Assembly: GCA_013416795.1 (NCBI GenBank)
Contig: RQSC01000308.1
Location: forward strand, 1-64,000
Direction of reading: 5' to 3'
Length of the DNA: 64,000 bases
From: Prasinococcaceae sp. CCMP 1430
Lineage: Eukaryota; Prasinodermophyta; Palmophyllophyceae; Prasinococcales; Prasinococcaceae
Position 1 is the stretch's first letter. Each line of letters begins with the position of its first letter. The position numbers were made by a program, and so were the translations under genes. Below the pieces are notes generated by a model. It was given only the letters and a program-made list of their open reading frames with translations. It was not told the origin of the DNA and made no database searches. This document shows, in pieces, positions 51,396-60,914 of the stretch.

Positions 51396-52526
51396 ATGGG
51401 CGCTGGCGAGGACACGGTGGGGAGCTCGCGCGGCGGCGGTGCCGCCGCCGGCGGCGGCACTCAAGCCACGCGTCTCTCCGTGCTCACATTCAACGTTCTC
51501 GCGCCGTGCTACAAGCGCGTGGGCCCGCCTGTGCCCCGCGAGCCTCTCGAGGCATCGCTCGGCGCGCCGCGGCCGCGGCGTGCGCGCGAGGCGTCCGACC
51601 CCGCCACGTGGCTCGCCCGCCAGCGCGCGTGCATCGCCGAAATCGAGGCCGCGCGCGCCGATGTGTGCATGCTGCAAGAGTTCCAGCTCGACAACGCGGA
51701 CTTCGTGTCGCTCTACGAGGACGCCTTTGCGCACACCTACGAAATGTTCTACGCGCGTCGGCCGGGCAAGGCGGACGGGCTATGCACCATGGTGCGGCGG
51801 GAGGCGCTGCGTGTGGTGGGTGGAGGGGCCCACAGCGTCACGCTCGTGCCGAAGGGCGACCGCGTGGCGACCATACTCGCTGTGCAGAGGCGCGGGGACG
51901 CCCGCACGGGCACGGGCGAAGGCGGGGCGGCGGGTGCGCCCACGCTGCTGCTGTGCAATACACACCTGTCTTTCAACCACGGCAAGCTGTGGGACAGGCG
52001 CGTGCGGCAAATGCAGGCTGCCGCACTGACGGCCGCACTGCGGCGGCGCGACGCCGAGCTTGCGGCCGCGGCTGGCGGCGGCACCGGCGTGGCGGACGCG
52101 TACGTCATCGGCGGTGACTTCAACGGCGATCGGGAGGAGTTCGTGTTCAAGCACATGATCGGCTGGGGCTACGAGGACGCCATGGGAGTCACCTGCAGCA
52201 CCGACGGCGGTGTGGTGACACATCTCACACACAATGGCGACGCCATCGAGGCGGACTACTTTTTCGTCCTGGACCGCGGCGACACTCGCGGCGGCGGCGT
52301 GACCAAAGGCGAGCCCCGCAGCCGCGCGGTTGCCTTCGCCTCGAGCGAATTGCTGCCCCAGGGGCTGAGCAACACCGCGTGGCCCGACGAGCATGCCTAC
52401 TCTATGAGCGACCATCGTCCGCTGAAGGCAGAGCTCGACTGGCTGAGCGCCTCCGCGCCTGTCGACACGGACGATGCGCGCGCTGGACAGGTGGTACCAG
52501 CCGAGGCCGCGCACGCCGTCTTCTAA
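51396..52526 (+). CDS. EEP-family nuclease/phosphatase (CCR4/nocturnin-like)
   Basis: Endonuclease/exonuclease/phosphatase fold, 376 residues from ATG 51396, intronless. Active-site pieces appear in order: LTFNVL (Asn), LQEFQ (Glu for metal), KGDRVATILAV, CNTHLSF (His), GGDFNGDREEF (Asp and Asn) and MSDHRPL (Asp-His). No leucine-rich repeats precede it, so it resembles the short CCR4-like/nocturnin group rather than full CCR4. Substrates could be poly(A), NADP(H) or phospholipids; the sequence does not decide. The frame is open upstream, but the ATG is the first good start after Arg-rich, GC-biased sequence. Tail-to-tail with the KH gene across an 820-bp spacer. Confidence 0.8.
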   Translation: MGAGEDTVGSSRGGGAAAGGGTQATRLSVLTFNVLAPCYKRVGPPVPREPLEASLGAPRPRRAREASDPATWLARQRACIAEIEAARADVCMLQEFQLDNADFVSLYEDAFAHTYEMFYARRPGKADGLCTMVRREALRVVGGGAHSVTLVPKGDRVATILAVQRRGDARTGTGEGGAAGAPTLLLCNTHLSFNHGKLWDRRVRQMQAAALTAALRRRDAELAAAAGGGTGVADAYVIGGDFNGDREEFVFKHMIGWGYEDAMGVTCSTDGGVVTHLTHNGDAIEADYFFVLDRGDTRGGGVTKGEPRSRAVAFASSELLPQGLSNTAWPDEHAYSMSDHRPLKAELDWLSASAPVDTDDARAGQVVPAEAAHAVF

Positions 52527-53346
52527 GCACCGACGGAGAAAGATGGAAGGGGAGGGAAAGAACGGGTGGGTGGCGAGAGTTTGTGAGAGAGGGGAGAGGA
52601 CGGAAACTACACCCACCATCAGACTCTGATGGCAAAAGCGCATGCACGCGCGCCCAAAAAGCTCACAAAACACACACAAAACACACACACACACGACACA
52701 GGGACACACAAACCCGTACCACACACACACACATGCGCGCGCGCGTACACACACACGCGCACACATGCACACTCGCACACGCGCACACACGCACACACGC
52801 ACACACACAAAGACACGCCCCGTACCAAAACACACACACACGCGCGCGCGCGCGCACGCACGCACACACAAAGACAACAAACCTGTCTTCATGCGCTGCT
52901 CTTGTATATACCATTGTTTGCACACGTTCGCCTCAGGCTCGGGCGCACGAGCGTCCGCTCTTAGTCCCGCCAGCGAGCGCGCCTGGCCGTGTGCGCCACT
53001 GGTTGCTGGCCGATAGGATTATTTACGTACGCTGCGAGAGGCCAACTCGGATGCCTCTGACGCGCAAACTGGCGCGCGGTGGTGGCAGCGCCCGCTCGCC
53101 GCCTCTGCATTCGCCGGCGTCCGCCTGCCCCTCTCTCGCTCTCAGACTGGTCTTGGAAGACCGAATATGTAGGTCTCAGGGGAATGAGATGTCATTAGTG
53201 TCCTTGAGGATGGGATGGTTGTTGGGCGTGGACGCATTTCCGGGCGGGGATGCTTCAGAGCGAGGGCGCGCGCAAACGCAGGATAGTCGGGTTTGGGCAG
53301 TGGCAAGTGCCTTGGGACTGGCCCAGGTGGGCGGTGTGAGCCTCGC
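52527..53346. other. Tail-to-tail intergenic region, EEP nuclease / KH protein
   Basis: Contains the CA microsatellite (about 52664-52878). From about 53140 onward the DNA is less GC-rich. No gene could be supported. Confidence 0.5.
52664..52878 (+). repeat. (CA)n microsatellite
   Basis: About 215 bp of imperfect CA/ACAC repeat broken by GCGC and AAAG interruptions. Open frames on both strands here (Thr/His-rich, Val/Cys-rich) are artefacts of the repeat. Confidence 0.9.
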
Positions 53347-56211
53347 TCACATGTTTGAAGTGGGGCCCGGTGCGGCGCTCGCGACGGTGACCGGCGATAC
53401 AACACGTGTAGGCGCCACCGCCGCCGCTCCTACGTCCACCACAGTGTCGTAGACCGCAGGCACGGCCGCGTCGGACGCGCGCTGGCTGACAGGTGAGGCG
53501 AGGCGCGCTCCACGCTGCCCGAGTAGGCCGTCGATCATCTGCTGGGCTGCTGCAACCTGCACAAGCGTGCCAGTCATTTCGACCATGCGCTTGGTGGCCC
53601 CGGGGGTGGCCTCATGCATCTTGACGCGTGCGCCCGAGAGCTCGCGGACTTGTCGAATGTTAGAGCCGCCACGGCCGATGATTGAACCCGAGGCCGCAGC
53701 GGGCACCGCCACCGTGACGGTCACGACGTCGCTGCCCTCGTCGCCCACTTCTGGCGCAGCGTCAGCGGCCAGGCCCACACCGCGCAGCGCGGTGACGGTT
53801 TCGAGGCCGCGCGAGGCTGGCGCGCAACCGGCGTTCTGCACACCCTCAGGGGTGGTCGGCACCGCCGGCGTCGGCGCCGCGGCTTTGCGTGCACCGTCCC
53901 TCGCTGGGCTGGCGCGCAGGCGCGTCGAGATCTCATGGAGGGCGGCGCGGGCCGCCGGCAGCGTGCCGACAATCTGGACGAGCTCATCGCCGTGCAAAGC
54001 GAGCGACCACGGCACCTGCTCGGGCGGCAGTACCCGGATCTGTGCACTCGTCTCCTCGCGCATCTGCTGGATGATAGCACCGCGCTTGCCCAGAAGGCAG
54101 CCGATCTGCGACGCAGGCACCAGCAGTCGCGTCGTGGTGAGGTGTGTGTTGTCGCTTGCGAGGCCTCCTTCCCCTGTTCGTGCGTCATTGGCAGCGCCAG
54201 CACCAGCGCCGAGAGCAGCCTCCTTGGCCCCCTCACCATCGTGGTCATCTTCGTCGTCGTCTTCGTCGCCCTGCATGAGCCGCGTGTGAACGCGGAAGAG
54301 ACCTTCCTGCACGGCGCTGAACGGCATCTCGGCATCGTCTGGCGCTGAGATCACGATCACCCGCTCGTCGCAGCCGGAGACGTGACCGGTGATCTTGAAG
54401 CGCGCGCCGGTTTCCTCGCGCATTTGCTGCACGATAGACCCCCCCTTGCCAATTACCACGCCCACGCGCGACACGGGGCACAGGATACGGAAGCAGGCCT
54501 CGCCTGATCCCGCCGGCGGCAGCGAGTACAGCGCCGAGCCACCAGGGGAGGGGTGCGCGGAACTGCTGGGCTTGTGATGGGGCTGGTGGTGCGAGTGGTG
54601 GCTGTGGGATAGGTGTGGAAGCGGATAGCCCATGGCATCAACGGCATTCGCGGCGCTGTGGGCGGTGTGCATGCCCATGGACCTGCCCGCCCCGCCAGGG
54701 GCGACATGGTGGCCCTGCTGCTGCCTGTGGCCGTGCTGCGGCGGCGGCACGCCGGCCGCAGCGGCGAGTGCGGCAGTGCCCGTCTTCGGTGGGTTGGCCC
54801 GCAGAAGCTGTGTGATGTCCTGCAGTGCCGCGCGCACGCGACCCACCTCGCCCGACACTTGTAGCACGTCGTCGTCCTCCAACGCGTGCGCGTGCGGGAG
54901 CGGGTGCTGCTCGCGCGAGAGCACCCGGATATGGGCGCCGCTCTCCTGGCGCATGCGCTCAATCACCGAGCCACCCTTGCCCAGCAGGCAGCCGATCTGC
55001 GATGCTGGTACGATTAGGCGGGTGCAGGTCTTGTCCTCCTCGCTGGAGACGTCCTCACCGGATGTGGCATTGGCGCTCGCGGTGCCCTCCTCAGCGCCGG
55101 CATGCGGATGCAAGGCGCCGGGCGCTACCATGACGGCCGCTGCAGGAGGCACAAAGTTCGCAGCTGCGGCCGTAGCCGGCGCGGTCCCGGGAACGCCGGC
55201 AGCGGCGGGCACCGAAACGCCGCCGTCACCCTCCACGATGCGCGTGTGAATGCGGAAGAGCGCCTCCTGCGCCGCGCTCCAAGGCGCCTCAGGCTCGTCC
55301 ACCGCCGCGATGCCGATCACGCGCTCATCCATACCCTCCTTCGCCTCGCCGAGCTTGATGCGTGCCCCAGTCTCCTCTCGCAGCTGGCGGATGATACAAC
55401 CACCCTTGCCCAAGACGGAGCCGGCGCGCGAACTCGGGCAGAGCATGCGGAAGACCGTCTCCACCGGGGCAGGCGCCGCCGCCGCTGCTGGTGCCGCGAC
55501 CGCGGCATGCTGCGCCTCCGCGGCGAACGCCTGCAGCGCGGCGGCAGCCGCGACCGCCCCACCGTCCCCGAACGACCCAAGAGAGCCCAGCGAGGCCGAG
55601 CCCATGCCGTGGCCCATCATGTGCGCCGCGTGCGCGTGCTCAGGCGTTGGCTGGTACGTATGCTTCATCGCGCCCATGTCGGCCGACACGCCCGGAAAGT
55701 GGTATGCATGCGGCGGCGCAGCGGCGGCGTTGGCGACCGCAGCGAGCGATGCCGCGTGGTAGTGTTGGGCTTGTAGTTGCGCCTGCTGCTGCTGCGCGGC
55801 CTGCTGCTGCGCAGCGACAGCGGCCGCCGTGCTGAAGCCGTCCCAAGACACCTGCGGCGCTGGGACGCCTGCAGAGGCGGCCAGGGCCGCCGCAGAGTTT
55901 GCCGCCGCCGCTGCTGCCGCCGCTGCCGACGACGGCGATGAGGGCCCATGCCCGCCACTGTTACCGTCGCCATCGCCCACCACCCTAGCGTCGGCCATTG
56001 CACCCCCGTCAGCTACCCCCACCGCGCTTGCGGTCGGGACCTGCGGCACAGGGGCGGCTGCCGGGGCTTGCGCTGCCGCCTGCCCTGCCACTGGCGATGT
56101 CACGGCCGCTGGCGCCGCCGGCGCCCCCGCGGGAGCAGCAGCGCCGTCGCCGCCGAGTCCGGCAAACTGCGCGCTTAACACGGCGGGGTCAAAGCCCGCC
56201 GCCGCCTCCAT
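53347..56211 (-). CDS. Five-KH-domain RNA-binding protein
   Basis: 954 residues from ATG 56211, intronless. An Ala/Gln-rich N-terminal 240 residues precede five KH domains at about residues 250, 394, 569, 690 and 830. Each shows the V/I-IGxxGxxI core: SVLGKGGCIIRQL, CLLGKGGSVIERM, VVIGKGGSIVQQM, CLLGKRGAIIQQM and SIIGRGGSNIRQV. Domains 1/3 and 2/4 resemble each other, pointing to an internal duplication of a KH pair, with the fifth set apart. The layout is like plant HEN4/RCF3/PEPPER proteins that act in pre-mRNA processing; that role is inference. The longer frame would read a poly-G tract as poly-Gly and was rejected. Tandem with the ERV1 gene upstream. Confidence 0.9.
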   Translation of the reverse strand: MEAAAGFDPAVLSAQFAGLGGDGAAAPAGAPAAPAAVTSPVAGQAAAQAPAAAPVPQVPTASAVGVADGGAMADARVVGDGDGNSGGHGPSSPSSAAAAAAAAANSAAALAASAGVPAPQVSWDGFSTAAAVAAQQQAAQQQQAQLQAQHYHAASLAAVANAAAAPPHAYHFPGVSADMGAMKHTYQPTPEHAHAAHMMGHGMGSASLGSLGSFGDGGAVAAAAALQAFAAEAQHAAVAAPAAAAAPAPVETVFRMLCPSSRAGSVLGKGGCIIRQLREETGARIKLGEAKEGMDERVIGIAAVDEPEAPWSAAQEALFRIHTRIVEGDGGVSVPAAAGVPGTAPATAAAANFVPPAAAVMVAPGALHPHAGAEEGTASANATSGEDVSSEEDKTCTRLIVPASQIGCLLGKGGSVIERMRQESGAHIRVLSREQHPLPHAHALEDDDVLQVSGEVGRVRAALQDITQLLRANPPKTGTAALAAAAGVPPPQHGHRQQQGHHVAPGGAGRSMGMHTAHSAANAVDAMGYPLPHLSHSHHSHHQPHHKPSSSAHPSPGGSALYSLPPAGSGEACFRILCPVSRVGVVIGKGGSIVQQMREETGARFKITGHVSGCDERVIVISAPDDAEMPFSAVQEGLFRVHTRLMQGDEDDDEDDHDGEGAKEAALGAGAGAANDARTGEGGLASDNTHLTTTRLLVPASQIGCLLGKRGAIIQQMREETSAQIRVLPPEQVPWSLALHGDELVQIVGTLPAARAALHEISTRLRASPARDGARKAAAPTPAVPTTPEGVQNAGCAPASRGLETVTALRGVGLAADAAPEVGDEGSDVVTVTVAVPAAASGSIIGRGGSNIRQVRELSGARVKMHEATPGATKRMVEMTGTLVQVAAAQQMIDGLLGQRGARLASPVSQRASDAAVPAVYDTVVDVGAAAVAPTRVVSPVTVASAAPGPTSNM

Positions 56212-56338
56212 CACCCGCAGCGCGCCCGTTCTGGCCCCGTCCTGCCCCGCCGCCCTCGCTGCGCCCGCCCCCCAAAGGACTCCGATCGCGCGACCGATCG
56301 CGCGCCGCACACCAGCGCGACGACCGCTGCCCTCCCTT

Positions 56339-56385
<47 letters not shown>

Positions 56386-56854
56386 ACGGACCCGTCCGCG
56401 CGGCGCGCGCGGGCGAACGCGCGGCCCGCGGCGCGACGGACCAATGGGCACGCCGACCTGGATCTGATTTTATTCAGCTTATATTGGCCATCGATTTTTT
56501 TTTCGCCGCGCGACACGCTCCCTTATTGCAGTCGTTGTTCGCGTGCCGCCCGTGCACCCCTGCGTGGCCCGCCGTCGGCGAGCAGTGGCTGCCGCTCGAG
56601 TCGCCGGGTGGCCTCGTGCCAGAGCTCGCGGCGGGGTGCGGGGCAATCTTCGGGCCCACAAGCGCGGCCCTCGCCCCCAAGCCGGCGCGGATCTGAGCGC
56701 AACGGTGGGGGCCGCATTTGTAACGGTGTTTCACTCGCACGTGCATGCGCTTTCTCACACGCGGGCCGTCGCCCTGCTGCAGATGGTGCTGGGCGCACAG
56801 CGCGTGCGCGAGCTCGGCCCCTCGGCATCGCTCGTGCAACTATGCTCCCCACGT
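56212..56854. other. Upstream region of the KH gene
   Basis: Holds the 46-nt C run (G on the KH sense strand) and an AT-rich patch at about 56465-56530. It also carries the 3' flank of the ERV1-like gene. No other gene seen. Confidence 0.5.
56340..56385 (-). repeat. 46-nt poly(C)/poly(G) tract
   Basis: A pure C run on the plus strand, hence G on the sense strand of the KH gene, ending 128 nt before its ATG. Confidence 0.9.
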
Positions 56855-57808
56855 TTATAGCGCAAGCTTGCCAGCATTGGGGGCAGCGCCACTTGTGGTT
56901 CCCTCCTCCCCTGTGAGCGCACATGCGCTACCCCCGTCGTCGCCCGCCTCGCCCTCCGCACACTCGACACCACCCCAGCGCTGCGCGGCGCGCGCGCAAT
57001 TAAACTGCGGCTTGCCAAGCGCCGCATTGACGCGGTTGTGCGCAGCGCATGCCCACGCGCGCAGCGCGGGGCCGCTCGTCACGTCTGGGGGGAGCTCTGC
57101 AGCGCCCAGCACCCAGCGGGCGTTCGTGCGCGGTGCGCCCGGGGAGCGCGGTGCGAGTTCGTCAGCGCAAATGAATCACACGAGCGATCGCGCGCCAGCA
57201 ACAGCTCATGAGCGCGCACAGCATTTCGCTCCCACTCGCCGCAGCTGGTACGCACCTTTGAGTAGCTCACCAAAGTGTTTGGCGCAGTGTGCGCACGGAT
57301 ACACATGCTGCAGCGCTAGGATGAATTCTTTGGCTGCTCGCCGCTGGGCGCGCGTCGGCGCGTCGGGCCACTGTGCAGCCATCGTGTGCAGCAACAGCCA
57401 GGTCGCCTGCCCGAGTTCCTCCCGGCTCACGCGCCCGCCGCCTCCATCCCCGTCTCCGCCCCCTTCTCCACCATCACCGCCACCTGTGGCATATATTGTG
57501 CTGCTGTGACTGCCTTCGTCGCCAGGTGCGACGCCGATGTCGGGCTCGGCAACAGCGGTAGCAGCATCAGTGCCGCCGCCAGAGCCGGCACCCTCGTCTT
57601 CAGCAGCGTCGCCATCGCCCCCCATGCGGCTAGCTGCGCCGCCGGCGCACGCCGCCGGGGCCGTCACGAGCGCCGCTGCGCCGGCGCCCACCACGATCGC
57701 GGCGGCGCTCCGCCGTGCACGTCGTGCATGCCGCGGCTGTCGACCGTGCGGCAGCACGTGCACGCGAGCCCCGAGCCAGCGCGGGGGCACGCCTCCAGCA
57801 GACGCCAT
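56855..57808 (-). CDS. ERV1/ALR FAD-linked sulfhydryl oxidase
   Basis: Flavoenzyme that makes disulfides and passes electrons to oxygen or cytochrome c, classically in the mitochondrial intermembrane space. Exons 57808-57256 and 57096-56855 join in phase 1 (264 residues; GTGCGT, GCTGACG, GCAG). The domain reads ELGQATWLLLHTMAAQWPD, then the redox CxxC in YPCAHCAKHF, and the FAD-binding WACAAHNRVNAALGK followed by FNC (second structural Cys). The N-terminal 140 residues are Arg/Ala-rich, then a hydrophobic stretch (AAAIVVGAGAAALVTAPAA) and a Gly/Asp-rich linker. No second CxxC shuttle pair is seen in the N-terminus. The window also holds a DsbD-like reductase, but I see no direct link. Tandem between the KH and transporter genes. 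Confidence 0.88.
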
Positions 57809-57982
57809 TGTCCTTCCCCTCAAGGAGCGCCGGAGCGCGTACGCACCCGTTGACGTGCGACACGGCGCGGCGCGCACACAGTGGCGCGCGGCGCGCGCAC
57901 AGTGGCGCACGCACGTCACGGGCAACCAGTAAAAAATTAAATTCATTCATTATCCGCCACACGCGCATCGCCCCGCCAGCCT

Positions 57983-59389
57983 TCACCCGAGCGCCGAGAG
58001 CCACCCCCAAACGCCGCCAACTGAGCTCGCATGCGGAGAGGGCGGGGGCGGGCTGGGCGGCGACGCTACGACGTGACCCATCGACTCGTGCCAAGCTGTG
58101 TGCGCCTCCTCGGTCGCAACCACGAGATCCTCGGGCCGGTACGGCACCACAAGCTCCATCACCGTGTTTGCCGTGCCCGCGACCATGCCGAGCGTGCCGA
58201 CCAGGATGAGCACAGCATCGGCGGCGAGCTCCCATCGCGTCATGCGCTTGACGCCCACCACCTTGATGTGCAGCACCGCCGGCAGAATAAATGCCAGGCT
58301 GCCGCAGCACACCGACCCCACCAGCGAAATAAAAATTGAGAAGCCGGGCACGAACATCGCTGTGAGCACCAGCAACCCAACCACCGCCACTCGTCGAAAC
58401 GACGCGGCGTGCGCGTTTGCCGCCTCAGCCGCCTCCTCTTTCACTTTCACCTCCTCCATGTCCTCTGGAAGGAGCTTGTAGTTTGCCTGCGCGCGCTCCA
58501 AGATTTCCCAGACCGGCACCATCATCACCGGAAAGGTGAATAGCAAGCCTATCGACATGCTCACCTTAACCGCCGCCGTCAAACCGTCGTCAGGCATGTT
58601 CAGTGTCACGATGTCGTTGGTGTCATCACCGAACGCCGCGTAACCGATGGCGCCAAAAGCGATGAAGAGCATGGTGATGATGCTCAGTGCGATCGTGAGC
58701 GTGCTAACGAACTTCTCGGGCTCTGCCATCGAGCTCTCGAGCGGCAGCATCATGCCGATACCCTCGAAGCAGTAGATGAAGACGCCGAAGAGGAAGGGCA
58801 GCGTGCCGATGTTTGACCATTCCGAGCGCTCGAGCGTGTCCGCACTGAGCACCGCCGCGATGTCGTTGCGAAATATGACGACGAGCCCGAACAGGTTGAG
58901 CACGTCGGCGACGAGCGAGAAGGGCGCGAGGCGCGTGAGGCTCTTCACGAGGCTCAGTGAGACCAGCGCCGGCACCATCGCAAAGATGAAGCTCGAGGGG
59001 GGCCACGCGCTTATGCTGGACAGATTCTTCCCGATGAAGACGAGGTACGCCACGCAGAAGCCCGTCTGCGAGAGCACGAGCAGCGTGTTGACCACCGTGC
59101 GCCCCGCCTGGCCGAGCGCGGCCGCGGCGACGTCGCCATACGTCGCGCACGCCTCGTGGCGCACCTCCACCAGGAAGCGGCGCGTGCGCACGAGTGTCAG
59201 GATCGCCCACCACGACAGCACCGCGATAAATATGAGGAAGAGCGCGCCCTCGACGGTGCCGCTCTTGCGGAACGCGAACGGCAGGCCGAGCATGCCCGCG
59301 CCAATGAAGGCGATAAAAATGTTCGACAGCGTCTTCCCGACCGAGCTCTTGGCGCCTCCGGGCGCCGCGCCATGGCCGCCCTTGCCCAT
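57983..59389 (-). CDS. Amino-acid/proton transporter (AAAP/SLC36-like)
   Basis: 468 residues from ATG 59389, intronless, about eleven hydrophobic helices. The first helix (KTLSNIFIAFIGAGMLGLPFAFRKSG) is the family signature of amino-acid/auxin permeases, including G-x-G-M-L-G-L-P. Also present: TYGDVAAAALG, FGVFIYCFEGIGMMLPLE (helix 6) and IGYAAFGDDTNDIVTLNMP. The latter is close to SLC36/AVT vacuolar-type carriers with their conserved glycine-phenylalanine-glycine turn. It should move small neutral amino acids with protons across a vacuolar or plasma membrane. The Pro/Ser-rich C-terminal tail (SPPSPPPPSP) is unusual. The frame upstream of this ATG is Arg-rich and was excluded. Confidence 0.9.
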   Translation of the reverse strand: MGKGGHGAAPGGAKSSVGKTLSNIFIAFIGAGMLGLPFAFRKSGTVEGALFLIFIAVLSWWAILTLVRTRRFLVEVRHEACATYGDVAAAALGQAGRTVVNTLLVLSQTGFCVAYLVFIGKNLSSISAWPPSSFIFAMVPALVSLSLVKSLTRLAPFSLVADVLNLFGLVVIFRNDIAAVLSADTLERSEWSNIGTLPFLFGVFIYCFEGIGMMLPLESSMAEPEKFVSTLTIALSIITMLFIAFGAIGYAAFGDDTNDIVTLNMPDDGLTAAVKVSMSIGLLFTFPVMMVPVWEILERAQANYKLLPEDMEEVKVKEEAAEAANAHAASFRRVAVVGLLVLTAMFVPGFSIFISLVGSVCCGSLAFILPAVLHIKVVGVKRMTRWELAADAVLILVGTLGMVAGTANTVMELVVPYRPEDLVVATEEAHTAWHESMGHVVASPPSPPPPSPHASSVGGVWGWLSALG

Positions 59390-60382
59390 CGCGCGGGCGC
59401 GAGGCTCCGTTTCTTCCCCGCCGCCACCCGCCGCCGCCCCTGGGAGGGGGCGGTGGTCCCTGGGGTGGGCGAGCGCGCCCCGCGGCCGAGCGCGCGCTCT
59501 GTGGCGGCGGGCATTTTGCGCGCCAACAGCAGTGACCGCGCCGCTCTTTGTACCGCGCCGCCGGCCTCCCAATTCGCGGCCTGAAATTTCGTCCGCGGCG
59601 CGGGCGCGACGCGCACCCCGCGCGTCCAAAAAAAAAACGCCCCTCCGTCGCGCACTCCGGCCGGTCGCGGGGCGGCTGTTGGCGTTGGCACTTCCGCGCG
59701 GCTGGCTCGAAAGCCTCCATCGACCGATCGGTGTCAGCCCGTCCCTCAGCCAGGAGTTCAAAACGCACTCAATCAAACGGAAGCATCGCCAAAGGCCAAA
59801 ACTCCCCACGAGTGAGTTCCGAAGCCGAACCAGATCCAGCCGGCGCCCGCGCCGCGCGCCGCGCGCGCCGGGGTCGACGCTGGACCCGGGCGTAGATCCG
59901 CCTGGCGGGGGACACGACACCCATAATCGATCGATCAATCTCAATCAGCCGACACCAATCGAATGGCCGAAGAGCACAACCGCGCTCGCACAGCACCAGC
60001 CAACAAACAAATGACCCGTCACTATCAATCCAAGCTCGCGGAAAGTGTCTATGAGTAGCGCGGGTAAAACTGGGCGCCCTGGCGAAGCGGCGCGCGCTGG
60101 AACGATTTTTAGCCGGGCGTACATCCGCGTGGCGAGGCGAACGATTTTTTTGGAGACCTCTGCACGGTAAATCGCGACCATTGGCAGGGTGGCGATATCT
60201 CTCGCCGGCGCGGCGCGCGCGCGCGCGCATGCGAAGAGACCTGCGGCGGTGGGTTTTGATGGGGAGATCTGATCTCCGGGCCGCGGCCGCGCGGCTGCTG
60301 CGGCCGCTGCGGGGCGGCGGCGGGCCAGAGCGCGAGTGCCGCGCGCGCCGGGGCCGGCGAGCGCGCCGGGCGCGAGCCCCCA
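59390..60382. other. Divergent intergenic region, transporter / mL60-like gene
   Basis: About 1 kb without a gene. GC-rich next to the transporter, AT-richer at about 59750-60180 with an A run near 59627-59636 and T runs near 60110 and 60150. Clustered GATCGATC-like palindromes occur near 59715-59735 and 59925-59940. Confidence 0.45.
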
Positions 60383-60777
60383 ATGCGCGCGTCGCAGGCA
60401 GCTGCTGCAGTCTTCAAGAAGACCGGCGGGCTCGTGTGGAAGGTGCGCCCCACGCGCGTGCGCGCAGGCGCGCGCTCCGGCGCGTAGGGCCAGCGGGTGG
60501 TGGCGGTGGCGGCGGTGCGCGCACGTGAGGCACCCGCGCCCCGGGACTCAAGAGCGGCCACGCTAACGCGCCCTTTTGCGCCTCTCGCGCGCACGCGCGC
60601 TCGCAGACCATCCCGAACACGCAGACGCGCAAGGCGAATCGCCGCCGCGCCATCACTGAGACGAACGAAGTGCGCCGGCGGTGCGGCGAGGCGCTCAAGA
60701 GCTGGTGGGCGGCGCAGCAGACGGCCTCGCCAGGCGCGGCGGCCAGCGCCGCGGCTGCCACCCCAAAGCCGCGGTAG
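60383..60777 (+). CDS. Small mitochondrial ribosomal protein mL60 (MRPL31)-like
   Basis: Two short exons, 60383-60442 and 60607-60777, give a 76-residue basic protein. Exon 1 reads MRASQAAAAVFKKTGGLVWK and ends at AAG/GTGCGC; exon 2 starts after CTCGCAG with TIPNTQTRKANRRRAITETNEVRRR. The combination GGL(V/L)WK, then T-x-TRK-x-N-x-RR-x(2)-T, matches the start of fungal mL60/MRPL31 (GGLLWKIPWRMS...), a mitochondrial large-subunit protein. CTAAC, a variant of the local branch point, lies in the intron. The stop at 60775-60777 is only 5 nt before the next gene's ATG on the same strand. The gene is too short for a standard open-frame scan; support rests on the in-phase splice and motif. Confidence 0.65.
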
Positions 60778-60782
60778 TGCCG

Positions 60783-60883
60783 ATGGCGCCACGCGTGGCA
60801 TCAGCGACGCGGGCAGTGGGGCGGGCGCGGCTGGCACGTGATGTTGGGCGAGCGCAGCGGGCGGCGGCCGCTGCGCGGGATGG

Positions 60884-60914
<31 letters not shown>

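Noticed and set aside
52621-52967. Thr/His-rich and Val/Cys-rich open frames
   Set aside because: They are translations of the CA microsatellite.
56212-56451. N-terminal poly-Gly extension of the KH protein
   Set aside because: Same reason: the open frame passes through a 46-nt G run, and a good ATG lies downstream at 56211.
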